Shown: one piece after another, positions 8,695 through 17,643 of the stretch | How positions within the stretch are numbered: position 1 is the first letter of the stretch | How the letters are laid out: each line of letters begins with the position of its first letter | Assembly (NCBI RefSeq): GCF_025685565.1 | Contig: NZ_JAGSYE010000001.1 | Location: forward strand, 1,364,001 to 1,428,000 | DNA length: 64,000 bases | Direction of reading: 5' to 3' | Source of the DNA: Granulicella aggregans | GTDB taxonomy: Bacteria; Acidobacteriota; Terriglobia; Terriglobales; Acidobacteriaceae | Made by a program: the position numbers and the translations under genes | Notes under the pieces: model-generated | The model's input: the letters and a program-made list of their open reading frames with translations, nothing else | The model's database searches: none | Told to the model about the DNA's origin: nothing

Positions 8695-11600
8695 ATGGGC
8701 TGTCGGGAGATTCAATTGCGCAATCAGAGCTATTGGAAGATCGAGGCCCCGGGAACGGTATTGTTTTGCGGAGTGGTTTTGTTGGCAACCGTCAGTGGCA
8801 TGGCTCGCGCCGCTACGACTCCAGCAACGCCTGCGGCACAAACAGCGGTCTCCACCGTGGACCAGAGTGTCGTAACGATCAGCAGGGACGGATCGCGGCG
8901 CGAGTTTAAACGGCAGATCCGGGTCTTTTCGAAGCATGCGCCGAAGGCCGCTCCCGCCTCTTCGCCGGCGAAGCCGAAGAGAGCTGCATCGACAACTCCA
9001 ATCGTCGGCCAGACCGGGCCAGGGCGGTCGAAGCCGAATCTCGTGCCCGGATATCCGAATGCGGTGATCAACTCGCAGAGCTTCGGCAGTACGCCGGTGG
9101 GTGGAACTTCGTCGACGATCACGCTGTCGTATCCGTATCCGGCGGGAGTGACCGAGCAGAACCTCACCTTTGCAGCGGGGTTGAACGGCTTCTTCGGGGA
9201 GGCCACCTGCAACTACCCAAATCCGTGCACGGCTCCCCTCGCGTTTCAGCCGAATTATCCGGGATTGACGACGAACGCGGTGATCTCCAAAGACCAGAAC
9301 GGCAACGTTATCTATGAGACTTTGCTCTACGCGACCGGGACCTCGCCGCAGCTTGGATTCGACCTGGGCGACTTGCGGGTCTCGACTGGGCTGACGAACC
9401 AGCCGGACAGCGTCGCGGTGGGCCCGGACGGAAACTACTACATCACCGACGCGTCACAGAACGCCGTGTACAAGTACACGACGAGTTCCGGTTCGTCGGG
9501 GCAGCTGGATATTTCGGGGCTGGGGACGCCGGGCGGCATCGCAGTCGATGGTGCCGGTACGCTCTACATCGCGGACAAGACGCATAACGCGATCCTCGCG
9601 TACAACGAGGGGTTCGGGACGCCGACGACGCTGACGACGAGCACGCTTTCGAATCCGACCGGGGTCGGAGTGGACGGGACGGGAGCGGTGTATGTCGCCG
9701 ATACTGGGAACAACCGGGTCATCAAGATCGACAACCAGGGAACCGAGACAACGCTTGCGAGCGGGATTGCCCCGCCGACGAGCCTCGCGGTCGACTCCCT
9801 CGGAAACGTGTTTTACGTAGACGATCAGAATGGCGGAGAGGTAACAGAGCTGCCGGTGGCGGGCGGAACCGCAATTTCGATTGCGACTGGGCTGGGAGCT
9901 TTAAACGACATTGCAGTGGATGCAGGCGAGCGGATCTACATCTCGACCCCGAATGGCGACACCCTGATCAGCCCGGACGGGACGCAGGTCGAGTATGGTG
10001 GCGGGTCGAACTACGGGATGGCGGTTGACCAGGCCGGCAACGTCATTACGACGCAGCCGGGAGGCAGCGGTCTTGCGATTACGAACCGGTCGGCGTCGAA
10101 CTTCATTCTGACGACGCAGGTTGGGACGACGACGACGGGCGGCGACACGATCTCGAATACGGGAAACATGCCGCTGACGTTGAGTAACCTCGCCATCAGC
10201 GGGACGGTGTTTACCAAGGACTCGTCTAGCGTCTGCGTGAACGGGCTTGTGGTGCAGCCGGGGCAAAAGTGCGATTTCTCGGTGGACTTTTCGCCACCGG
10301 CTGCGCAGAGCTACCAGGAGACGTACACCGCGACATCGAACAGTCTGAATGACACCACTTCGACGAACGGCACCACGCTCTATGGATATGGCACGGGAGT
10401 GGCTACGGCGGAGTCGCTCAATATCAATCCGAACCCAGTGCTCACGGGCCAGACGGTTGAGTTGATCGGCACGGTTTCGCGGACGGGCACAGGCGTTTCA
10501 GGGGTCACGAACGGCTCGACGAGCTTCTATGACGGCACGACGCTGCTTGGAACCGTAAGCCAGGCGAATGGGGCGGAGTACGCGATGTACTTTACCTCGG
10601 CCCTGTCGGCGGGCACGCACAGCATCACGTCGAAGTACAACGGCGACACGATCAACGCGGCGAGCACGAGCGCGGCGCAGACACTATTGGTGACGGCCGG
10701 AAATGGCTCTGCCACCACCCTGCAGTCCGGAAGCGAGTCTCGCCAGGGCCAGAGCGTCTACTTCCAGATGCAGGTGAGCGCCTCTCCGGCGCAGTCGCCC
10801 GTACCCACTGGAACGGTGACGCTGACCAATACCAGTGCCAGCCCCGCTGCAGTTCTCGGCACCATCACGATCGATGGGAACGGCGCCGCATCCCTCTACT
10901 ATTCGAAGCTGCCGGTAGGCAACGCGGCCTTGGTAGCGACCTACAGTGGCGACGCGAACTATGCGCCGAGCACAAGTGCGACGGATAACTTCACGGTGCT
11001 TGCGCGACAGGCGACGGTCACGGCGTTGACGGTCAGCCCAACGTCGGTAGCGTACCAAACGCCGATCACTCTCACCGCGATGGTGGGAGCAGGCGACTCG
11101 AATTTGGGCGGAGGACAGGTATTCTTCTGCGATACGACTCTGGCAGTGGCCTGCAATTTGAGCTCGAATCTCGGCATTGCACAGATTTCGATGGAAACTG
11201 CCTCGGCGACTCTGAAGCTGGCTCCCGGAACAATTGGGACGCATAGCTTTACGGCAAACTTTGTGCAGATCGCCGGCATACAGTCCAGCGTGTCGTCGCC
11301 GCAGACGGTTACGGTGACCGGGAAGTACCCATCCGCCACAAGCTTCACGACGACCGGAAGCGGCGGAAACTATAGCGCGACCGGGACCGTGGTCAGCACG
11401 GGATCGAACACCGTCGCCCCGACAGGCATGGTCTCGTTCCTCGATACGAGTAACTCGAACTCGGTCCTGGGATCGGTTGGTCTGGGTGCGGGAGCGGTAG
11501 GATTCTCAGCGGCGACACCGGCGAGTGGAGCAAACTCCACCGGCGAAGGCTCTTACGGCCAGGCTGCGGGAGACTTCAACGGCGACGGCTTCCAGGACCT

Positions 11601-14600
11601 GGTGGTCGGCAACTACGAAGAGAACACCGTCAGCATCCTGCTGGGCAAGGGAGACGGGACGTTTCAGCCGGAGGTCAAGTACAACGTCGGCAGCGAGCCG
11701 GAACGGGTGCTGGTCGCTGACCTGAACGGCGATGGCAATCTAGATCTGGTCGTTGCGAACACGGGCAGCAGCACGATCAGCGTGCTGCTTGGGAACGGGG
11801 ATGGGACCTTCCAGATGCAGGTGACGTATCCATGCGCTTCGCCGGTGGGTCTGGGTGTTATGGACGTCAACGGGGATGGACTCCCCGATGTGGTGGCCGG
11901 AGATTACTACGCCAATACGATGAGCGTGCTGCTCGGTTATGGCGACGGCACATTGCAGACAGCGGTGACTTATCCGACGGGCAGCACTCCGCAGACGATC
12001 GCTGAGGGCGATTTCAACGGCGACGGTTTTGTGGATGTCGCGGTGGGGAATAACGGAGATAACACGGTCGGGATCTTCCTGGGCAACGGCGACGGAACCT
12101 TCCAGCAGATGGTGACCTACGCGGTCGGAAATGGCCCGCAGGGAGTGCAGACGGGAGACTTCAACGGCGACGGCAAGCTGGATCTTGCCGTGACCAACCA
12201 TGAAGACGGAACGGTCAGCGTGCTTCTCGGTAACGGCGATGGCACGTTCCAGACGCAGGTCACGTATCCGGTCGGAGGGCAGCCAGTCGGCCTGGTGATC
12301 GCAGACTTCAACGGCGACGGGAAGCAAGACATCGCCGTCGGGAATACAGCGCAATCGAGCCTGACGGAGAGCATTCTTCTGGGCAACGGCGATGGCACGT
12401 TCCAGACGCAGTTGACGTATCCGACAGGAAACTTCCCGTATGGCGAGTCCTCTGCGGACTTCAATGGGGACGGATTCCCGGACGTTGGCGTCTCGAACTT
12501 CAGCGACGGAACTTCTATCGTCCTATTGAGCCAGGTGACCGAGACCGCAACCGGAACGCGCAACCTGACCATCGGCGGAAGCAGCGACAGTACGCATGCG
12601 GTGGAAGCCAGCTATCCGGGCGACGCGAATGTTTCGGCGAGCGTTTCGCCGACCACGAACCTGACCGGTGGTGGAACCGTAGCCGCGGCACAAAGCGCGA
12701 CGACGCTGGCGATTACGCCCGCAGCTCCAACTGCAGGCCAGAGTGTGACGTTCACGGTTGCGGTGGCAGGCACGGAGCAGGTAACCCCGGTGCCGACGGG
12801 GATAGTGACACTGACCAATACGGCCGTAACTCCTGCGGCGGTGTTAGGAACGGTAACGCTGAACGGCACGGGCACTGGCAGCTTCAGCACGACCGCGCTT
12901 TTGGCCGGAACCTACACCGTCGTGGCGAGCTATAGCGGCGACACGAGCTACCAGGCGAGCGCGAGCACGGCACAGACGCTAACGATCGCGAAGTCCGCGC
13001 AGACGATCACCTTTGGGACGCTCGGCAATCAGACGTACGGAGCGGCTCCGTTTGCGTTGACGGCCACAGCAAGCTCCGGGCTGGCGGTGACATACTCGCT
13101 GACAGGACCAGCGACCGTGACGGGATCGACGGTCACCATTACGGGAGTTGGTCAGGTTGTAGTGACAGCCGCGCAGTTGGGCAACGCAACCTATGCGGCG
13201 GCGACCTCCGTCTCGCAGAGCTTCACTGTGGCGAAGGCCGTGTTGACGGCCACGGCGAGCAACGTATCGCGTACCTTCGGAGTAGCAAATCCGGCGTTGA
13301 CTTACACAACGGCCGGGTTTGTGAACGGAGATACATCGGCGGTGATCGGCGGCACGGCCACTTTGGCGACGACCGCGACAACCACGTCGCCGGTGGGGAC
13401 CTATCCAATCACGTTCGCAACCCAGGCTCTGACGGCAACGAACTACAGCTTCACGTATCTGCCCGGAACGCTGACGGTGCAGGGTGGAGCGGCGCAGACG
13501 ATCACCTTCCCGGCGATTCCCAACCACACAGTCGGTGACGCGCCGTTTACGCTCACGGCAACCGCTTCCTCGGGATTGGCGGTGAGCTACGCGGTGACCT
13601 CTGGACCGGCGACCGTTGCCGGAAGCCTGGTGACGCTGACGGGCGCGGGAACCGTGACGATCCAGGCAACTCAGGCCGGCAATGCGACGTACGCAGCGGC
13701 GACTCCAGTCTCACAAACCTTCACGGTGTCGCCTGCGGCGGCGCCGACGCTGTCTGGGCTGTCTCCCGTCGGCGCGGTCGCGGGAAGCGCGGCGCAGACG
13801 GTGACGTTGACAGGGACGAACTTCACCTCGACCGACCAGGTCAAGGTAAATTCGGCCGCGGTCGCGACGACCTTCGTGAGCGCAACGACGCTGACGGCGG
13901 TGATTCCGGCGAGCCTGCTGACGGAAGCGGGGACGTTGCCGGTGACGGTGACTGACACGGCCTCGGGAGACTCAACCACCGTGGCTAGCTTCCTGGTAGA
14001 GGTAGCGCCGGTGGTGGTCTTCACTGGGCCGTCGACGGCGGCCTCGGGCGATCAGCCGATGGTGACCTTCCAGTTGAAGCAGCCGTACGCGGTTCCGATC
14101 AACTGCCTGTTGACGTTGACCTTCGCTCCGGCCACAACGACCGGCATCGACGACCCGGCGGTGCAGTTCTCATCGGGCGGCAGAACGATCAACGTCACCC
14201 TGCCGGCGGGTTCGACTACGACCCCCGACGTCCAGTTCCAGGCCGGAACCGTTGCAGGGACGGTCACTGTCACACTCACCATCACTGCTGATGATGTGAA
14301 TGTGACCCCTGCGAGCGTCACCCCCGTAGTGGTTACGCTTCCAACGGTGGTGCCGCAGATCTCGGCCGCCAAGGTTGGGAGTACGACGACAGCGGTCACT
14401 GTGACGGTGACCGGCTTCTCCAATACGCGTGAGGTGAAGTCAGCGATCTTCCACTTCACGCCTACTCCGGGAAATACGATCTCCAACCCCGACGTGACCA
14501 TCGACGTTACCTCGATCTTCGCGAGCTGGTACAACACCCCGGCATCGAACGCTTATGGGTCGACGTTCACCTATGCCCAGCCGTTCAACCTGAACGCGGA

Positions 14601-14679
14601 CGCGACGACGATCATGGGAGTGACCGTCACACTGGTGAATGCGGTAGGAAACTCGGTGGTCACGACTGCGACGCAATAA
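8695..14679 (+). CDS. Giant secreted NHL / Ig-like / FG-GAP repeat protein
   Basis: This is a 1994-residue exported protein. The N terminus has a hydrophobic segment ending near 'GMARAATT', a signal peptide or anchor. An NHL-type beta-propeller spans ~residues 220-430 (repeats such as 'VAVGPDGNYYITD' and 'VYVADTGNNRVIKID'), followed by a choice-of-anchor/ASH-like region (~440-560) and Ig-like Big_3-type repeats ('ATYSGDANYAPS'). Seven FG-GAP/VCBS units lie at ~956-1280, each with a DxNGDGxxD calcium-binding loop, and are followed by more Ig-like units, MBG-like units (~1420-1620) and an IPT/TIG domain near 1683. No C-terminal sorting signal is obvious. Such proteins are probably surface or adhesive. 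The FG-GAP block sits inside an Ig-like domain. Start codon: ATG, with 'AGGTGAGCGG' upstream. Confidence 0.85.
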   Translation: MGCREIQLRNQSYWKIEAPGTVLFCGVVLLATVSGMARAATTPATPAAQTAVSTVDQSVVTISRDGSRREFKRQIRVFSKHAPKAAPASSPAKPKRAASTTPIVGQTGPGRSKPNLVPGYPNAVINSQSFGSTPVGGTSSTITLSYPYPAGVTEQNLTFAAGLNGFFGEATCNYPNPCTAPLAFQPNYPGLTTNAVISKDQNGNVIYETLLYATGTSPQLGFDLGDLRVSTGLTNQPDSVAVGPDGNYYITDASQNAVYKYTTSSGSSGQLDISGLGTPGGIAVDGAGTLYIADKTHNAILAYNEGFGTPTTLTTSTLSNPTGVGVDGTGAVYVADTGNNRVIKIDNQGTETTLASGIAPPTSLAVDSLGNVFYVDDQNGGEVTELPVAGGTAISIATGLGALNDIAVDAGERIYISTPNGDTLISPDGTQVEYGGGSNYGMAVDQAGNVITTQPGGSGLAITNRSASNFILTTQVGTTTTGGDTISNTGNMPLTLSNLAISGTVFTKDSSSVCVNGLVVQPGQKCDFSVDFSPPAAQSYQETYTATSNSLNDTTSTNGTTLYGYGTGVATAESLNINPNPVLTGQTVELIGTVSRTGTGVSGVTNGSTSFYDGTTLLGTVSQANGAEYAMYFTSALSAGTHSITSKYNGDTINAASTSAAQTLLVTAGNGSATTLQSGSESRQGQSVYFQMQVSASPAQSPVPTGTVTLTNTSASPAAVLGTITIDGNGAASLYYSKLPVGNAALVATYSGDANYAPSTSATDNFTVLARQATVTALTVSPTSVAYQTPITLTAMVGAGDSNLGGGQVFFCDTTLAVACNLSSNLGIAQISMETASATLKLAPGTIGTHSFTANFVQIAGIQSSVSSPQTVTVTGKYPSATSFTTTGSGGNYSATGTVVSTGSNTVAPTGMVSFLDTSNSNSVLGSVGLGAGAVGFSAATPASGANSTGEGSYGQAAGDFNGDGFQDLVVGNYEENTVSILLGKGDGTFQPEVKYNVGSEPERVLVADLNGDGNLDLVVANTGSSTISVLLGNGDGTFQMQVTYPCASPVGLGVMDVNGDGLPDVVAGDYYANTMSVLLGYGDGTLQTAVTYPTGSTPQTIAEGDFNGDGFVDVAVGNNGDNTVGIFLGNGDGTFQQMVTYAVGNGPQGVQTGDFNGDGKLDLAVTNHEDGTVSVLLGNGDGTFQTQVTYPVGGQPVGLVIADFNGDGKQDIAVGNTAQSSLTESILLGNGDGTFQTQLTYPTGNFPYGESSADFNGDGFPDVGVSNFSDGTSIVLLSQVTETATGTRNLTIGGSSDSTHAVEASYPGDANVSASVSPTTNLTGGGTVAAAQSATTLAITPAAPTAGQSVTFTVAVAGTEQVTPVPTGIVTLTNTAVTPAAVLGTVTLNGTGTGSFSTTALLAGTYTVVASYSGDTSYQASASTAQTLTIAKSAQTITFGTLGNQTYGAAPFALTATASSGLAVTYSLTGPATVTGSTVTITGVGQVVVTAAQLGNATYAAATSVSQSFTVAKAVLTATASNVSRTFGVANPALTYTTAGFVNGDTSAVIGGTATLATTATTTSPVGTYPITFATQALTATNYSFTYLPGTLTVQGGAAQTITFPAIPNHTVGDAPFTLTATASSGLAVSYAVTSGPATVAGSLVTLTGAGTVTIQATQAGNATYAAATPVSQTFTVSPAAAPTLSGLSPVGAVAGSAAQTVTLTGTNFTSTDQVKVNSAAVATTFVSATTLTAVIPASLLTEAGTLPVTVTDTASGDSTTVASFLVEVAPVVVFTGPSTAASGDQPMVTFQLKQPYAVPINCLLTLTFAPATTTGIDDPAVQFSSGGRTINVTLPAGSTTTPDVQFQAGTVAGTVTVTLTITADDVNVTPASVTPVVVTLPTVVPQISAAKVGSTTTAVTVTVTGFSNTREVKSAIFHFTPTPGNTISNPDVTIDVTSIFASWYNTPASNAYGSTFTYAQPFNLNADATTIMGVTVTLVNAVGNSVVTTATQ
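11569..12535 (+). repeat. Seven tandem FG-GAP/VCBS coding repeats
   Basis: Seven units recur every ~144-153 bp (48-51 codons). Each has a [GA]D[FLV]NGDG core (near 11570, 11716, 11860, 12004, 12157, 12303 and 12458) and, in most, a later LLGNGDGTFQ core. Nucleotide identity between units is high in the cores, for example 'ggcaacggcgatggcac' at two places, so recombination between units is possible. Confidence 0.85.
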
Positions 14680-14980
14680 GGGCGAATCAAGCTGTACGCG
14701 CCGAAGCGGTCGCCGCCTGTGTTCTATAGAGGCAGAGGGGCGACCGGGATGCGATCCCGCGTTCACTATACGCTATCGGTTTTGCCGTGCTACTCCCTTT
14801 GAGTATGGCGTGTCTTTACATAATGTTGGATTATGCCGATAGCATGGATATGGCCGATTGCGTAGAAAGGCCCCTCGGAGATCTTTTGGATCTACACACT
14901 CCAGGTGGACGCCATACACCCTACGATGTGACCAGTTCAGGCAATCTCAGCCTGAGCGCGCAGCTATGCGGAGTGGCCTC
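14680..14980. other. Intergenic region with two hairpins between the giant gene and the GGDEF gene
   Basis: About 300 bp. An 8-bp perfect inverted repeat, CGGTCGCC (14707-14714) and GGCGACCG (14739-14746), encloses an inner GCCT/AGGC pairing. A small hairpin GGGAT-GCG-ATCCC follows at 14746-14758. The pair may end transcription of the giant gene, although no T-run follows. A c-di-GMP riboswitch was looked for and not seen. The remainder is AT-richer and probably holds the promoter of the cyclase gene. Confidence 0.4.
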
Positions 14981-16507
14981 GTGTTGAACTCCAGCGCACT
15001 CACTAACGGAGTATCGCTCTGGGGGAGAAAGATCCGCGCCGCGGCATCCCGGCTTCGCGATCACTCACCGATTGCGCATGGCGTCGCGACGACGATGGTC
15101 AGCGCTTTTGGCGTCTACCTGAACTCCAGGTTCATCGATCCACTGGTTTTCTATACTGACCTGCATGCCATCTGCTGGCCGATCGACGGCCTGCTCATCG
15201 GCGTTTTGCTCTTGTGCTCACGACGCAACTGGCCGTGGATTATGGCTGGCTATGTCATCACCACCGGAACGCATCTCAGGCTTCTGGGTGAACCAGTCAT
15301 CCAGCTCGCGGGAGATACCCTCTGCAATGTCTTTGAGATGGTCTTTGCGGCTGCCGTACTCCCGGCCTTTAACAACCTGTCCGAGTGGCTGCGTAAGCCC
15401 AGGTTGATCCTTCGATTCAGCGTCATGGTCCTGATCGGCGCGCCGCTGATCCCCGCGCTTGTGTGGTCGAGGTTCGCCCACGCTTATCTTCGCGAGGAGT
15501 TCTGGTCAGTAGTTGGACACTGGCTAAGCGGAGATGCCCTGGGGATAGCGCTCTATACCCCGCTGGTCCTTGTCCTGGCCAGCCGGGAGACCTATCAGCT
15601 TCTACGACCGGGGCGGCGACTTGCGACGCTGGCCATGTTTGGCGTGCTGTTGGGGGCTAGCTGGTTCATCTTTCATCAGACCGCATATCCGATTGCGTTT
15701 CTCATCTTCCCCATTCTTGTCGTGATGGTGAACTGGGTTGGCTTTCCCGGCGCGGTTCTGGCCGTCAACGCGGTGACCATCATCGCGGCTCATGGCACGA
15801 TCAGCGGAGCGGGGCCGTTCATGTTTATCCAGGGGCATCACGAGCCCTTCAGGATCATGACCCTTCAGGTCTACCTCACCATTGCGATGGTCATGAGCTT
15901 TGCCATCACCCTGACCGCACGGGAACGGGATGACTTTCAGGGACAGTTGAAGCTGGCGCTGGAGCAGATGGAGGTCCTGGCAACGCACGATAGCCTGACC
16001 GGACTAGGCAACCGCAGGCTCTTTGACCAGACGCTCGACGCCGAATGGAGCCGGGCGCGGCGACAGGGAATGTCCATCGGACTGCTGCTTCTCGATGCTG
16101 ACCACTTCAAGTCCTACAACGACATGTACGGTCATCTCGCGGGCGATCATTGCCTTTGCGCAATCGCTCATAGTATCGTTCCCCGTTTGAAGCGGGCGGG
16201 CGACCTGGCAGCGCGCTATGGGGGCGAAGAGTTCGTGGTTCTGCTGCCTGGCGCAACTCTGGAGGACGCCAGCACCGTTGCGGCGTCGATTCGAGAGGGA
16301 GTGGAAGCTCTGGGCCTCGAGCACAAGGGCAACGCGAGCGGGGTCGTGACGGTTTCGATCGGCTTCAGCGCCGTGGTTCCGGATAGCATTCTTCCTTCGC
16401 AGCGCCTCATCGCAGCCGCGGATGAAGCACTTTACGCTGCCAAACAGGGTGGACGGAACCGTGTGGTGAGCGCGTCATCGACTGCACTCACCACATGCGA
16501 CGCATGA
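14981..16507 (+). CDS. Membrane-bound GGDEF diguanylate cyclase (MASE1-like sensor)
   Basis: The product has ~508 residues. The N-terminal ~300 residues hold about eight hydrophobic segments (MASE1-like, for example 'WPIDGLLIGVLLLC' and 'LIFPILVVMVNWVGF'). The C terminus is a complete GGDEF domain: 'THDSLTGLGNRRLF', the active-site GGEEF, and an inhibitory I-site RAGD five residues before it. It should therefore make c-di-GMP from two GTP and be product-inhibited. I chose the GTG at 14981 because GGAG lies seven bases upstream; an ATG at 14966 and an upstream frame to 14858 are alternatives. No EAL domain is present. Confidence 0.88.
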   Translation: MLNSSALTNGVSLWGRKIRAAASRLRDHSPIAHGVATTMVSAFGVYLNSRFIDPLVFYTDLHAICWPIDGLLIGVLLLCSRRNWPWIMAGYVITTGTHLRLLGEPVIQLAGDTLCNVFEMVFAAAVLPAFNNLSEWLRKPRLILRFSVMVLIGAPLIPALVWSRFAHAYLREEFWSVVGHWLSGDALGIALYTPLVLVLASRETYQLLRPGRRLATLAMFGVLLGASWFIFHQTAYPIAFLIFPILVVMVNWVGFPGAVLAVNAVTIIAAHGTISGAGPFMFIQGHHEPFRIMTLQVYLTIAMVMSFAITLTARERDDFQGQLKLALEQMEVLATHDSLTGLGNRRLFDQTLDAEWSRARRQGMSIGLLLLDADHFKSYNDMYGHLAGDHCLCAIAHSIVPRLKRAGDLAARYGGEEFVVLLPGATLEDASTVAASIREGVEALGLEHKGNASGVVTVSIGFSAVVPDSILPSQRLIAAADEALYAAKQGGRNRVVSASSTALTTCDA

Positions 16508-16529
16508 CCTGGAATCGTTGCCCTACCAG

Positions 16530-17543
16530 TTACGGCTGGGTGTGGTCCCACATCCTGTCCTTCTCATGCTGACTGTGTTTCTTGAACTTTGCTTCGTCCT
16601 CAGGGCTCATGAACTGGGGGCCGACCGGCCACACGGAGATATCGCGCATACAGTAGCGGCGCGGAGTTCCGTGCATGGAGATCACTGCGTCGTTCAGCTC
16701 CAGCAGCGTTCCGCGGGCGAGCGCGATCTCGTGCTCGTTCGGCTGATACATGGTGCCGACAGGATAGTCGACGAACGGCGTGGCCGACTGCTCGATGTGG
16801 TTGCCCAGTATGTTTGCGATGGGCTTGCCCTCGGTGAACGCAACCAGCCGTGCAAGGCTGGCGGTGAATGCCGGGAAGTCGACGACATAGATGCGTCCGG
16901 GATAGACCGTATCGCCGCCTAGCAGCACGGCGGTGCGCCGGTCGTAGAGCGCAACGCTGACCTTGCTGTGGCCGGGGATAGGGATGAGATCGACGATCCG
17001 GCCGCCAAGGTCGAGGTGGCCAATGTCCGTTGGCCAGTTTGCAATGCCGAAGAACTTCTTCGTGGCTTCGACCTCCGACGGGATAAAGGTGACCGGCATC
17101 GCGGGATCGTTGAGAGCCTGCAACTCCTTGTCGCCCCAGGTGTGGTCGTCGTGCTCATGGGTGTGAGCGACGATCAGCGGGATGCTGGTTCGTCCATTGC
17201 GCGCGAGCCAATTCTTGATCGTGTGCTGCAGCGCTGGTGCGAGGTTGCCGTTGCGCGATCCGGTGTCCATCAGCAGCGCTTTGTCCTTGCCGAAGATCAG
17301 GAAGATAAACGGCTTCTCGAAGTCGGTGCAGGGCGACTGGCGAAGGATGTAGAAGTCCTTGTTGTACTCATGCACCTGCCAGTCGGGGATCTCCATGCAC
17401 TTCGGCATCTGCGAGTACCAGTGGTCGGGGAGCGTGCCGCGTTCGATATCGCCGCCGTTCGGCTGGGGGAGCTGTGCGATGGCAGTTGAGGAGACGATGC
17501 AGAGGACAGCGGCGAGCAAAGCGCGGATGAGCGGCAGTTTCAA
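16530..17543 (-). CDS. Secreted metallo-beta-lactamase-fold hydrolase, copy 1
   Basis: This 337-residue protein has a signal peptide (hydrophobic residues ~5-22, cleavage after 'STAIAQ'). The metal-binding HTHEHDDH (HxHxDH) is at 127-134. Further metal ligands are likely in 'IPIPGHSK', 'LLGGDTVYPGR' and 'ILGNHIEQ'. The substrate is unknown and the fold alone does not imply beta-lactamase activity. The start is TTG with AGGAG about eight bases upstream. It is a close paralogue of the next gene, sharing 'MEIPDWQ[VI]HEYNKDFYILRQ' and 'CTDFEKP', and is separated from it by an intrinsic terminator. Confidence 0.87.
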   Translation of the reverse strand: MKLPLIRALLAAVLCIVSSTAIAQLPQPNGGDIERGTLPDHWYSQMPKCMEIPDWQVHEYNKDFYILRQSPCTDFEKPFIFLIFGKDKALLMDTGSRNGNLAPALQHTIKNWLARNGRTSIPLIVAHTHEHDDHTWGDKELQALNDPAMPVTFIPSEVEATKKFFGIANWPTDIGHLDLGGRIVDLIPIPGHSKVSVALYDRRTAVLLGGDTVYPGRIYVVDFPAFTASLARLVAFTEGKPIANILGNHIEQSATPFVDYPVGTMYQPNEHEIALARGTLLELNDAVISMHGTPRRYCMRDISVWPVGPQFMSPEDEAKFKKHSQHEKDRMWDHTQP

Positions 17544-17583
17544 GAGGATCTCCTCGGAATGAAGTCGGTGAACCTAAAACGTA

Positions 17584-17617
17584 AATCCTTCGCCGCCGAT
17601 CACAACGGCGAAGGATT
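17584..17617 (-). terminator. Intrinsic terminator between the two MBL genes
   Basis: A perfect 12-bp inverted repeat (AATCCTTCGCCG / CGGCGAAGGATT) with a 10-base loop. On the minus strand it is followed by TACGTTTT. It lies just after the stop of MBL copy 2. Confidence 0.8.
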
Positions 17618-17643
17618 GCAACCGGAGTGGGGACATGCGCGGA

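Noticed and set aside
11569..12535. CRISPR-like regular spacing of repeats.
   Set aside because: The ~145-bp period keeps frame, encodes DxNGDGxxD loops and diverges between units as coding FG-GAP repeats do.
8695..14679. Frameshifts or separate genes within the giant repeat gene.
   Set aside because: The frame is open throughout, domains follow in a sensible order, and there is no internal ribosome-binding site with a signal peptide.
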